Of a DNA stretch of 36,034 nt, positions 8,271 through 16,297 are shown piece by piece. This DNA is from an uncultured Bacteroidota bacterium (GTDB taxonomy: Bacteria > Bacteroidota > Bacteroidia > Flavobacteriales > Flavobacteriaceae). Within the stretch, counting starts at the first letter, position 1. Every line of letters begins with the position of its first letter. The notes below the pieces were generated by a model. It searched no databases. It saw nothing but the letters and a program-made list of their open reading frames with translations, and was not told the origin of the DNA. The DNA lies in NCBI GenBank assembly GCA_903838055.1, contig CAILWV010000023.1, positions 1 to 36,034 on the forward strand, given 5' to 3'. The translations under genes and the position numbers were made by a program.

Positions 8271-8570
8271 ATGAACTTGCATCCTAAAAAACTCTTCCCG
8301 GAAATCGACAACTATGAATTGTTAAACCACCAAGTAGTGACCAAGAGAGACTTACTCAATTTTGGCAATTTATTACTCAATGAAATCAAAACAGCAACTA
8401 ATGCAGGACAACCTGCGCAGTGGCTTAAATCTTCCGAAGTTCGAAAGCTTTTAAAAATCTCTCCAGGAACACTTCAAAACCTCCGTATCAATGGAACGCT
8501 TAACTACAATCGAATTGGCGGCACTATTTACTACAAATACGAAGAAATTTATAAGATGCTAAACCAATGA
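8271..8570 (+). CDS. Excisionase-like helix-turn-helix protein
   Basis: This 99-aa protein has a C-terminal MerR/excisionase-type winged helix. The key part is WLKSSEVRKLLKISPGTLQNLRINGTL followed by NRIGGTIYYKYEEI (residues ~46-95). In Bacteroidetes integrative elements such proteins bend DNA in excision (Xis role) or start the element's excision and replication operon. It lies 45 nt upstream of the replication-initiator-like gene and is likely co-transcribed with it. The assignment as excisionase rather than another regulator is inference. Confidence 0.75.
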   Translation: MNLHPKKLFPEIDNYELLNHQVVTKRDLLNFGNLLLNEIKTATNAGQPAQWLKSSEVRKLLKISPGTLQNLRINGTLNYNRIGGTIYYKYEEIYKMLNQ

Positions 8571-8615
8571 TGCTATCACTCTAATTATTTTAAAAAATTA
8601 AAATCAATAGTAATT

Positions 8616-9446
8616 ATGAATTATATAAAACACCTAACTGGATTTTTCGAAAAAGTTTCAATAGATTTTGAATTAAATCCAACACACATTAGTCTATACA
8701 TGGCGGTTTTCCAATTATGGAATCAAAATCGATTTCAAAACCCAATTGGGATTTCACGAGATGAATTAATGCGTATCAGTAAGATTTCTTCAACAGCAAC
8801 GTTCCATAAGTGCATCAAAGAACTATCCACAAAAGGATATGTCATTTACAGACCGTCTTACAATCCATTCAAAGGATCAACTCTCGAAGTAATTAACTTG
8901 GATTACTATACTAAGCCAGTCCAAAAAAAGGAAGTTCGAAAGTTAAAAAGTTTATCAAAAAACGAACAAGTTATTGAACAAGTTATTAAACAGGATAATG
9001 AACAAGCTTTAAACAAGTATCAAACAAGCGCTAAACATGTACCTTATATAAACAATACAAACAATTTAAACATTGTAAACGAGCACAATCAAAAAAATGA
9101 AATTGATAATCAAAAAAATCTTGAAATTGAAACGCTTTTAGATGCCGAAAAAAACACCAAAAAAAAGTTGCGCGAAAAAAAAGGTACAGAACAAATTCCT
9201 CCAGATTGGGAACTGGTTATGGCTTTTTTTAAAGACAAACAAATTCCGTTGGTTGAAGCTGAAAAATTCTACAATCATTTTCAAAGCAATGGTTGGCTAG
9301 TTGGCGGAAAATCAAAAATGAAAGACTGGAAAGCTGCAGCAAGAAATTGGATTCTTAACTCTAACAAATTTCAGGGTAAAACAGCAACACCTCAACCAAA
9401 CCATTTGCACACACCTAATTTTAAAAACTATGCCGAACCTTTGTAA
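8616..9446 (+). CDS. Replication initiator-like winged-helix protein
   Basis: The N-terminal ~100 residues form a winged-helix module (LNPTHISLYMAVFQLWNQNRF, then ISRDELMRISKISSTATFHKCIKELSTKGYVIY), like replication-initiation and DnaD-like proteins of phages and integrative elements. A polar Gln/Asn/Lys linker follows. The C-terminal part IPPDWELVMAFF..MKDWKAAARNWI resembles the DnaD/phage-replisome C-terminal tail that contacts the helicase or its loader. It overlaps the DnaC-like loader gene by 17 nt. I infer that it recruits the loader to an origin on the excised element. Confidence 0.7.
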   Translation: MNYIKHLTGFFEKVSIDFELNPTHISLYMAVFQLWNQNRFQNPIGISRDELMRISKISSTATFHKCIKELSTKGYVIYRPSYNPFKGSTLEVINLDYYTKPVQKKEVRKLKSLSKNEQVIEQVIKQDNEQALNKYQTSAKHVPYINNTNNLNIVNEHNQKNEIDNQKNLEIETLLDAEKNTKKKLREKKGTEQIPPDWELVMAFFKDKQIPLVEAEKFYNHFQSNGWLVGGKSKMKDWKAAARNWILNSNKFQGKTATPQPNHLHTPNFKNYAEPL

Positions 9447-10083
9447 AATAATTACGGACACTTATGAAATCAAAGACAAACAAAAAATATACGATTTCAA
9501 CAAATGCCTTGACTTCATTGAGTACCATGGAAAACTGCTTTACGGACAAGCTTTCAAAATCTGTGAGGAAGATAAACACACCATCTACAAATTAATTATT
9601 TATATGATAAAAGATAAAGAAACAGCTCTAAAACAGCAAATAAACTTATCCAAAGGTATTTTGTTGTCGGGTCCAATTGGTTGTGGTAAAACCTCCTTAA
9701 TGCATCTTATCAAGCCTTTTTCTGCATCCGATTACAAAATCAAAACCTGCAGAGAAATTTCCTTTGAGTTTGCCAAATACGGTTATGAAGCAATAAACAA
9801 CTTCACCCAAAAACAAAATTTCCAATCTAAACTAACCGGCTATTGTTTTGATGATTTAGGAACCGAACAACAAATCAAACATTTTGGTAACGATTGCAAC
9901 GTAATGGCTGAAATACTCCTTAGTCGCTATGAGCAGTTTGTTGAGAATAAATCAGTAACCCACATTACAACCAATCTTTCTGCTACCGAAATTGAAAAAG
10001 TGTATGGAAATAGACTCCGTTCTCGAATGAGAAGCATGTTTAACCTCATCACTTTTAGTCCAAGCAGCTCGGATAAGAGGTAG
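9430..10083 (+). CDS. DnaC/IstB-like helicase-loader ATPase
   Basis: This 217-aa AAA+ protein has Walker A GILLSGPIGCGKTSL (residues ~76-90) and Walker B CFDDLGTE. A sensor region TNLSATEIEKVYGNRLRSRMRSM contains a probable arginine finger (R-S-R). These are the marks of DnaC/IstB-type loaders, which place the replicative DnaB helicase on DNA. It overlaps the preceding initiator-like gene. Together they form a small replication module, suggesting that the element replicates after excision. Confidence 0.85.
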   Translation: MPNLCKIITDTYEIKDKQKIYDFNKCLDFIEYHGKLLYGQAFKICEEDKHTIYKLIIYMIKDKETALKQQINLSKGILLSGPIGCGKTSLMHLIKPFSASDYKIKTCREISFEFAKYGYEAINNFTQKQNFQSKLTGYCFDDLGTEQQIKHFGNDCNVMAEILLSRYEQFVENKSVTHITTNLSATEIEKVYGNRLRSRMRSMFNLITFSPSSSDKR

Positions 10084-10110
10084 TCATTGCGAGGCACGAA
10101 GCAAACTCAA
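10083..10110 (+). repeat. GTCATTGCGAGG-type dispersed repeat fragment
   Basis: GTCATTGCGAGGCACGAAGC begins at the end of the loader gene. Near-identical strings are common dispersed repeats in bacterial genomes, including Bacteroidetes. Only one copy is visible in the window. Confidence 0.4.
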
Positions 10111-10170
10111 CCTTAAACTTCAAATAAAAAAATGTAATAAATAGTAATATTATGGATTACCTTTCACCGC

Positions 10171-10201
10171 AAGATAAACCCCATTTTTTAGGGTTTATCT
10201 T
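10171..10201. terminator. Strong 11-bp stem-loop after replication operon
   Basis: AAGATAAACCC (10171-10181) pairs perfectly with GGGTTTATCTT (10191-10201) around a 9-nt loop. It lies about 90 nt after the loader gene. The stem is terminator-like, but the following T-run is short. Confidence 0.55.
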
Positions 10202-10475
10202 TAAACGATTAGTAATGGTAGAAGTAACTTTATTTCATAAAAAAATACGCATCATGAATATTGAATTTCTTGAATTACCCGAAGCAAAACATGGTCTTTT
10301 AAGTTTAATAGCATTGCCTGATTATTTTGATTATTTGTATAAAATAAACGCAAGACAGTAAACAAGAGTGATATAATTTAGGAAACAAATTATTTATGTT
10401 TTATATCCATTTAATGAGTTCAAAACTCACATTTCACATACGATGCAACATAATATTATATTTCGTATCGTTTTG

Positions 10476-10492
10476 GTCAGGTTAAACCTGAC
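10476..10492. repeat. 17-bp palindrome GTCAGGTT-A-AACCTGAC
   Basis: Perfect 8-bp arms around a single central A. It may be an operator, an initiator-binding site, or a relic. It lies in the gene-poor stretch downstream of the replication genes. Confidence 0.5.
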
Positions 10493-10683
10493 AAATAAAC
10501 TATAAAGCATAATTACATATCAACCCAATCAAATGAAATCCGCTTCCTAATTCAATAGTATAGGATTAGTATTTTTTTTAATTCTATAGCGGCTATTAAA
10601 GCAGTACTAGAATCAAAAGAAAATACAAATCGCTTTTACGTTTTGGCTGTTCCATAAGAGTTAATTCATATAAATTTAGTATA

Positions 10684-10836
10684 TTACTTAAAAAACAATT
10701 TAAAAATACTCGCTCCTATTTTTCGTTGCAAACCTCCTTTTGTTGTTGGTATTCCGGTATTTCTTGCAAATTTTTGTTTGGCTTGTGCTATCCCTAATAA
10801 CCTACTCAACGAGAATGAAAATCCATATTTACTCAT
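10684..10836 (-). CDS. 50-aa conserved-looking basic small protein
   Basis: Reading the minus strand from the ATG at 10836 gives a 50-aa product. It begins MSKYGFSFSLSRLLGIAQAK and ends GGLQRKIGASIFKLFFK. It has well-formed amphipathic segments, a net positive charge and a central TGIPTTKGG turn. I have the impression of similar small proteins (KYGFSFS...TGIPTTKGGLxRKIG) recurring in flavobacteria, but the function is unknown. It stands alone between the replication region and the DUF4468 gene. The codons are ordinary and a stop follows at once. Confidence 0.55.
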   Translation of the reverse strand: MSKYGFSFSLSRLLGIAQAKQKFARNTGIPTTKGGLQRKIGASIFKLFFK

Positions 10837-10952
10837 TTTTATTTTTTTTCATTTCAAAATTACTAATTATTTTTCTTCTTCTTCAACATCAATCTATTAA
10901 TCAGGTTTTTGTCTAAACATAATAATATATATGCTGGTTATTATATATAAAA

Positions 10953-10969
10953 CCCCACATAAAGTGGGG
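10953..10969 (-). terminator. Terminator of the DUF4468 gene (minus strand)
   Basis: CCCCAC and GTGGGG form a 6-bp GC-rich stem with a 5-nt loop. On the minus strand it is followed by TTTTATATA. It lies 27 nt downstream of the DUF4468 stop codon. Confidence 0.7.
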
Positions 10970-10995
10970 ATATTATTTATTAAGATTATTAAATC

Positions 10996-11556
10996 CTACC
11001 AACCATCTTTTTTACTTGGAATTGTATCGCTTTCAAGTGTTTTCTTTAATTCATTATTTAAAGAATTAAAAGTTGTCTCGATTTCTTCAGGATAATTTTT
11101 AAATGTAGATCTTAATTCTCCAGATTCTTTGTATGCATAACTTGTATTTGTTAATCCTACTGGATACCACCCACCGCTACTGTATTGACTAGCGCTTAAA
11201 TAACTTTCTAAAGATATAACATCAAATTTATACTTACCATCTTTAAAAGAAATTTCTATTTGATATCTTCCATTTTCACATATATTAGATAGCAGTATTT
11301 TTTTACACAACATACTTGAACTGATTCCTTCAATTCTAATATAATCATTTTCTATTTGAGCTTTGATTACTTCTCTTGGGTTTTTGTAGGTAATATTAAT
11401 CCAATCTATTGATTTCTTATACAATTCACTAGCTGTTTTATTTGGTACTGTTCCAATTACGTAATCAGTAAACCCATCTTTTGTAAATTTAAATTCTGTT
11501 TCTTGAGCGGTCATTATACCACTTACTAACAATAATAACATTCCTATTTTTTTCAT
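10996..11556 (-). CDS. Secreted DUF4468-like protein
   Basis: This 186-aa protein starts with a clear signal peptide (MKKIGMLLLLVSGIMTAQE; cleavage likely after TA-Q near residue 17). The mature part has the DUF4468 arrangement: FTDYVIGTVPNKTASELYKKSIDWIN, then ENDYIRIEG, then a YQIEISFKDGKYKFDV strand. Such proteins are exported in Bacteroidetes and have a TATA-binding-protein-like fold, but their role is unknown. It is divergent from the WYL regulator, with a 115-nt shared upstream region. A strong terminator follows. It may be cargo unrelated to the defence locus. Confidence 0.7.
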   Translation of the reverse strand: MKKIGMLLLLVSGIMTAQETEFKFTKDGFTDYVIGTVPNKTASELYKKSIDWINITYKNPREVIKAQIENDYIRIEGISSSMLCKKILLSNICENGRYQIEISFKDGKYKFDVISLESYLSASQYSSGGWYPVGLTNTSYAYKESGELRSTFKNYPEEIETTFNSLNNELKKTLESDTIPSKKDGW

Positions 11557-11671
11557 TTTTTAAATTTAGATTAATAATTTAAACAAATGAAGTTAAAGAC
11601 TTTGACAACTTGGGACAATCGTTTGCTTATGTAATTTAAATTGACCTAATTTGTCAGATAAATTATAAAAG

Positions 11672-12556
11672 ATGTACAATCAGAACAAAATATTACGAGT
11701 TCTTCAGTTAATTTCTCTTCTGAAGAAAGAACCATCGAAATCCATCAGATTTCTATCAGGGATATTAGAAAGTACGGACAGAACTGTGTATAGATATTTA
11801 GATTTGATTAAAGAATTAGGATTTGAATTACAACGTGATCAGAATAATCGTTTTTTCATAATTAATGATATTGAAGTTGAACCTTATTCATTTTCTAATG
11901 AAGAAGTTGAATTATTAAAAGAGTTATTACTCAGTGTTGGAAAGGATAGTAAATTAAAAGATTCTATTTTAAAAAAAATCTATTTCAAATCTGAAATTGC
12001 AATTCATGGCAATCATATTTTAAAAGCTCATTTGGGTAAAATTATTGAGAAATTAAGCGGAGCAATTCAGAATGAAAAAAGGGTAATATTAAAAGATTAT
12101 CATTCAGCAAACTCACAAAAAATTTCCGATCGTTTGGTTGAACCTATAACCTTCAGTGATAACTATAATTCTTTAATAGCATTCGAAGTTGAGACAGGTG
12201 AGAACAAATATTTTAATATTGAAAGAATAACAAACATAATAGAATTAAATACAAATCAAGAGTTTCAAGAAAAACACAAAAACGACAAGCCTGATATTTT
12301 TGGTTTTAGTGAATTAAATGGAGAAAAATTTGATGTTGAATTAAGATTAACATTAAGAGCGTATCTTATTTTAAAGGAAGAATATCCTTTAGTTCATCCT
12401 TTTGTAAAAAAAGAGTCTAATGAAGAAACTTATCTTTTGAAATGTAATGTAAATAACCCAAAACCAATAACAAGATTTATTTTAGGTTTTCCTAAAGATG
12501 TTGAGGTTATAGGGGCTAAAAAATTTAAGTGTTTTATTACAGAAATTGCCATTTAA
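11672..12556 (+). CDS. WYL-domain transcriptional regulator
   Basis: This 294-aa protein has an N-terminal helix-turn-helix (residues ~5-60, with STDRTVYRYLDLIKELGF). A WYL domain follows around residues 135-200 (RVILKDYHSANSQKISDRLVEPITF), and a C-terminal WCX-like extension completes it. Regulators of this build (for example BrxR and CapW) repress phage-defence operons and respond to nucleic-acid signals. It lies 121 nt upstream of the Dnd-like plus operon in the same direction. I infer that it controls that operon, and perhaps the convergent one through the palindrome at 27592-27609. Confidence 0.8.
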   Translation: MYNQNKILRVLQLISLLKKEPSKSIRFLSGILESTDRTVYRYLDLIKELGFELQRDQNNRFFIINDIEVEPYSFSNEEVELLKELLLSVGKDSKLKDSILKKIYFKSEIAIHGNHILKAHLGKIIEKLSGAIQNEKRVILKDYHSANSQKISDRLVEPITFSDNYNSLIAFEVETGENKYFNIERITNIIELNTNQEFQEKHKNDKPDIFGFSELNGEKFDVELRLTLRAYLILKEEYPLVHPFVKKESNEETYLLKCNVNNPKPITRFILGFPKDVEVIGAKKFKCFITEIAI

Positions 12557-12597
12557 TAATTCGAAATAACTGAAATTAACTTATTGACATTAGCATT

Positions 12598-12627
12598 TTG
12601 GTTAAGTTTTATATAAATTTACATTTT
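12598..12627 (+). promoter_or_regulatory. Candidate promoter of the Dnd-like plus operon
   Basis: TTG (12598-12600), a 19-nt spacer, then TACATTTT (12620-12627). This is close to the Bacteroidetes consensus TTG/TAnnTTTG. It lies about 50 nt before the cysteine desulfurase start. Confidence 0.45.
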
Positions 12628-12677
12628 GATTTTAACATAAATTATAATGTTCCACTTATTACAAATTAAAGTAAAAA

Positions 12678-13817
12678 ATGAATAACATTCCAAAATATTT
12701 AGATACTGCAGCAACTACACCTGTTGATGAGAGGGTGTTGGATGCCATGTACCCTTATTTTTCAGAAATATTTGGTAATGCTTCTAGTAATCATATTCAT
12801 GGAAAACAAGCAAAAGAAGCTATTGAAAAAGCTAGAAAACAAATCGCTAAATTAATAAACGCAGATAGTAACGAAATCATATTTACATCTGGAGCAACAG
12901 AATCAATAAACCTTGCATTGAAAGGTTATGTAGAAGCTAATATTGATAAAGGAAACCATATTATAACGGTAAAAACTGAGCATAAAGCAGTATTAGCGAC
13001 CTGTGAATACCTAGAGACAAAAGGAATAGAAGTTACGTATCTAGATGTAGATAAAAATGGATTAATATCATTAACTGAATTAATATCAGCCATAAGACAT
13101 ACAACTTTATTAATTTCAGTAATGCATGTTAACAATGAAATTGGAGTTACACAACCAATTACTGCAATTGGTAAAATAGCCAATGAACATAATATTTGTT
13201 TTTTTTGTGATGCAACTCAAGCAGTTGGAAAAATAAAGGTTGATGTTGAAAAAGATGATATTGACATCTTATGTTTTAGTGGACATAAATTAAATGGACC
13301 TAAAGGAATTGGAGTTTTATTTAAAAAGAAAACAGTAGAATTAATTCCACTTTTTCATGGAGGAGGACAAGAAAATGGATTAAGAGCCGGGACATACAAT
13401 ACTCCTTTAATTGTTGGTTTAGGAAAAGCATGTGAAATAGCAGAAAATGAATTAAAAAATAACATCGATTTAATAAATAAAATTGATAAATATTTAATTC
13501 AAGAATTAAATAAAATAAATGGTTTAGTCATTATTGGTCAAGATGAATTAAGAGTTCCAAATATTATTAACATTATGATACCAAGGTTTAATTTTGATGT
13601 TTTTATTTCAAAAAATTTTGATTTTGCATTAAGTAATGGGTCAGCATGTACTTCTCAAATAATAGAAAGTTCTCATGTTTTGAAAGCTATGGGATTTAGT
13701 GAAAGGGAATGTAACCAATCTATTAGAATTTCAATTAGTAATGAAACTACAGAATTTCAAATAAATGAATTAGTAAAATCATTAAAAGCAGAAATTAAAA
13801 ACACAAATTATGCTTAA
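12678..13817 (+). CDS. dndA: Cysteine desulfurase, DndA/IscS-like
   Basis: This 379-aa class V aminotransferase takes sulfur from cysteine. PLP-site residues are visible: SGATES (71-76), H104 near EHKAV, D178 in CDATQAVGK, and the Schiff-base Lys K204 in CFSGHK. The catalytic Cys is C324 in NGSACTSQ; RAGTYNTP (236-243) is the substrate-arm motif. In Dnd systems DndA (or a host IscS) charges DndC with sulfur for phosphorothioate DNA. It opens a nine-gene operon and overlaps the helicase gene by 8 nt. A general IscS/NifS role cannot be excluded by sequence, but its neighbours (DndB, DndD) argue for DNA modification. Confidence 0.88.
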   Translation: MNNIPKYLDTAATTPVDERVLDAMYPYFSEIFGNASSNHIHGKQAKEAIEKARKQIAKLINADSNEIIFTSGATESINLALKGYVEANIDKGNHIITVKTEHKAVLATCEYLETKGIEVTYLDVDKNGLISLTELISAIRHTTLLISVMHVNNEIGVTQPITAIGKIANEHNICFFCDATQAVGKIKVDVEKDDIDILCFSGHKLNGPKGIGVLFKKKTVELIPLFHGGGQENGLRAGTYNTPLIVGLGKACEIAENELKNNIDLINKIDKYLIQELNKINGLVIIGQDELRVPNIINIMIPRFNFDVFISKNFDFALSNGSACTSQIIESSHVLKAMGFSERECNQSIRISISNETTEFQINELVKSLKAEIKNTNYA

Positions 13818-16071
13818 AAACGTTGATTGGGCAGAAGACAGGGATTATAAAACAGGTAGTGAAGACGAACCATTACAATTCTATTTGGATGGATTGACTA
13901 ATAGTATTGAATTTCATTTGTTGTTAGGTTACTTCAGTTCATCTGCTATCAATTTATTGTCAGTTGGTTTTGCTACTTTTATAAGCAAAGGCGGAAAAAT
14001 GAGAATGGTTATTAATCATTTACTTTCATCAAAAGACAAAGAAGCAATTAATAAAGTTGAAGAAGGTAATTCAAATGACTTAAAAGTTTTTGATTTAACA
14101 GATTCAAGTATTTTACATCGTTACTTAGATGAATATGATATCCATTTTTTTGAATGTTTAACCTATTTAATATCGCAAAAAAGAATAGAGATTAAAGTTA
14201 TAAAACCAAAAAATGGAAAGGGAATTGCTCATTATAAATCTGGTGTTTTTAGCGATGGTGAAAATAATGTAGGTTATAAAGCATCTTGTAATTTTACACT
14301 TTACGGCTTATCTGAAAATTTAGAGGAGCTAGAAGCATTTCTTAGTTGGGAAAACGGTAGGTCTAATAAAATGATAAAAAAGCAGCTTAAAATTATTGAT
14401 GACTATTTTAATGAAATAGATGAAGACGTAGATTATTTACCAACTAAAGATATTGAAGTTGTATTAAAAGATAGATTTGGAAATAAAGACATTAATGAAT
14501 TACTAGTTCAAGAAGAACAACTACTTAGAAGGAAACAAAATTTAATGTCGTCAAATTCAAAAATCAAAAAAACAATATCTAATATTTTTGATAAAATTGA
14601 AATTGAAAGAAAAACTCCAAAATTTCCATATTCAGAAGGTCCAAGAGACTATCAGATTGAGGCGTACAATAATTGGGTGAATAATGATAGAAGAGGTTTA
14701 TTTGCTATGGCTACTGGTACTGGCAAGACACTTACTTCACTAAATTGTATTTTAGAAGATTTTAAAATATCAAATTTATACAAATTTATAGTACTTGTGC
14801 CTACAACCGCATTAGCTAAACAATGGATTAAAGAAGCAAATAAAAAATTTAATTATCAAAATACAATTTTATGCTGTAGTGAAAATAGCAATTGGAAATC
14901 AGAAGTTACTAATTTAGGAAAAAACATTCTTTTTGGTCGAGATGTTAATTATGCTATTATAACTACTTATGCAACATTTAAAGGTGTAAGATTCCAAACA
15001 ATGTTGAAAGAATATTTTACGGATGATTATGATAAAATGACTTTAATAGCAGACGAAGCCCATAATTTTGGATCACAAGGATTTTTAAAAGTTATCCCGA
15101 ATTTCATTAATAAAAGAATTGGTTTATCAGCAACTCCTGAAAGGCAATTTGACGATAATGGTAATAAATTGCTAAATGATTTTTTTTCATGTTCAGATGA
15201 AGAATACACATTTGAATATAATATGAAAACAGCAATCGATAATGGAATATTGTGTAAATACTATTACTATCCTATTTTAGTAAATTTAGAGCTAGACGAA
15301 CAAGAAAATTATCTCAAAATTTCAAAGGAATTAATGAAATATATTGATTTTGAAACAGGAAGATATAGAGAATCTGAATATGTAAATAATCTGCTGATAA
15401 AAAGAAAAAATATAATTCACAAAGCTAAAAACAAGTTAAATGCTTTAATTTCTACAATAAATAAAATTGGTAAAGAAAATTTCAAAAAAGCATTTATTTA
15501 TGTCCCTGAAGGTATCGAATTTGACAGTAGTGAAAATGAATTTACTCCTCCAGAATTTGAAAATGAAACGAGTAAGATTATAGATAATTACTTAGTTGAA
15601 ATATACAATCATTTTCAAACAAAAATGGCAAAGTTTACCGGTGAAACAAATAATAGAGATCAAATTTTAAATCAGTTCAAGGAAGGACAATTAGACGCTT
15701 TACTTGCAATGAAGTGCTTGGATGAAGGAGTGGATGTTCCTCAAACTAAGTATGCTATTTTTTGTTCCTCTACAGGGAATCCAAGACAATATATTCAACG
15801 AAGAGGTAGAGTCTTAAGAACACACAAAGAAAAAGAATTTGCTATTATTTATGATTTAATTGTTAAGCCAGCTATAAGCCATACTAATACAGATGAAAGT
15901 ATAACCAAAATGGAAAAGAACATTTTCTTATCTGAGTTACGAAGACTTGTAAATTTTGCTGTCTTAAGTGAAAATAAAGACCAATCATTAAAAGATTTAG
16001 AAACCCTATGCTATGATTTAGATATAGATATTTATGAATTAGCAAACAATGAATTAAACAACTACAAATAA
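13810..16071 (+). CDS. PLD-nuclease/superfamily 2 helicase fusion
   Basis: This 753-aa two-part protein has an N-terminal phospholipase-D-like domain with one HxK motif (H141, K143, then D149 and KASCNFT). From about residue 275 it has an SF2 helicase: RDYQIEA, Walker A ATGTGKT (301-307), DEAH (415-418), SATPE, a long insertion, then EGVDVPQT and QRRGRVLR for motifs V and VI. Such fusions translocate on DNA and may cut it, as in restriction effectors. It sits second in the Dnd-like operon, 1 nt before the 74-aa gene. It is the leading candidate for the restriction component; DptF, DptG and DptH are not recognisable here. Confidence 0.82.
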   Translation: MLKNVDWAEDRDYKTGSEDEPLQFYLDGLTNSIEFHLLLGYFSSSAINLLSVGFATFISKGGKMRMVINHLLSSKDKEAINKVEEGNSNDLKVFDLTDSSILHRYLDEYDIHFFECLTYLISQKRIEIKVIKPKNGKGIAHYKSGVFSDGENNVGYKASCNFTLYGLSENLEELEAFLSWENGRSNKMIKKQLKIIDDYFNEIDEDVDYLPTKDIEVVLKDRFGNKDINELLVQEEQLLRRKQNLMSSNSKIKKTISNIFDKIEIERKTPKFPYSEGPRDYQIEAYNNWVNNDRRGLFAMATGTGKTLTSLNCILEDFKISNLYKFIVLVPTTALAKQWIKEANKKFNYQNTILCCSENSNWKSEVTNLGKNILFGRDVNYAIITTYATFKGVRFQTMLKEYFTDDYDKMTLIADEAHNFGSQGFLKVIPNFINKRIGLSATPERQFDDNGNKLLNDFFSCSDEEYTFEYNMKTAIDNGILCKYYYYPILVNLELDEQENYLKISKELMKYIDFETGRYRESEYVNNLLIKRKNIIHKAKNKLNALISTINKIGKENFKKAFIYVPEGIEFDSSENEFTPPEFENETSKIIDNYLVEIYNHFQTKMAKFTGETNNRDQILNQFKEGQLDALLAMKCLDEGVDVPQTKYAIFCSSTGNPRQYIQRRGRVLRTHKEKEFAIIYDLIVKPAISHTNTDESITKMEKNIFLSELRRLVNFAVLSENKDQSLKDLETLCYDLDIDIYELANNELNNYK

Positions 16072-16072
16072 G

Positions 16073-16297
16073 ATGAAATCATTAAGCGACTCATTAAGAG
16101 AAGAATTCAATGAAATTCTTAATAAGGAAGAATATAAGAAAATTATTAAGGATAAAAATTTAGATTTAACTGTGTTAAAAAAAGCTTTTGATACACTTTT
16201 AAAATATAAGTCAGATGCAGAAGCTATTGACAAATCTAAAACAGAGTTTGAAAATTATTTAATTAACTATTTTAAAATTCAAAAAAATGATAATTAA
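16073..16297 (+). CDS. 74-aa helical protein in Dnd-like operon
   Basis: This small, charged, all-helical protein (EEFNEILNKEEYKKIIKDK..LKKAFDTLLKYKSDAEAI) starts 1 nt after the helicase gene and overlaps the DndD-like gene by 11 nt. It has no recognised family, no cysteines and no membrane segment. Its tight translational coupling on both sides argues that it is a real subunit. It could be an adaptor between helicase and ATPase, or an unrecognised functional substitute for DndE (about 110 aa in canonical systems), which is otherwise missing. Neither idea is demonstrated. Confidence 0.6.
   Translation: MKSLSDSLREEFNEILNKEEYKKIIKDKNLDLTVLKKAFDTLLKYKSDAEAIDKSKTEFENYLINYFKIQKNDN

Larger units (their letters stand above)
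10111..10683. other. Gene-poor stretch after the replication genes
   Basis: About 570 nt with no convincing gene. A possible 69-codon frame (10152-10361) is interrupted in sense by a strong hairpin. The stretch holds an 11-bp stem-loop (10171-10201), a 17-bp interrupted palindrome (10476-10492), and ATACGA/TCGTAT arms around 10439-10469. AT-rich DNA with inverted repeats next to an initiator and loader is a candidate replication origin (inference only). Confidence 0.4.

Noticed and set aside
10152..10361. Possible 69-aa protein downstream of the helicase-loader gene
   Set aside because: A perfect 11-bp stem-loop lies within its first third, the translation shows no family pattern, and a shorter internal start is just as likely. 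Better explained as terminator/origin DNA.
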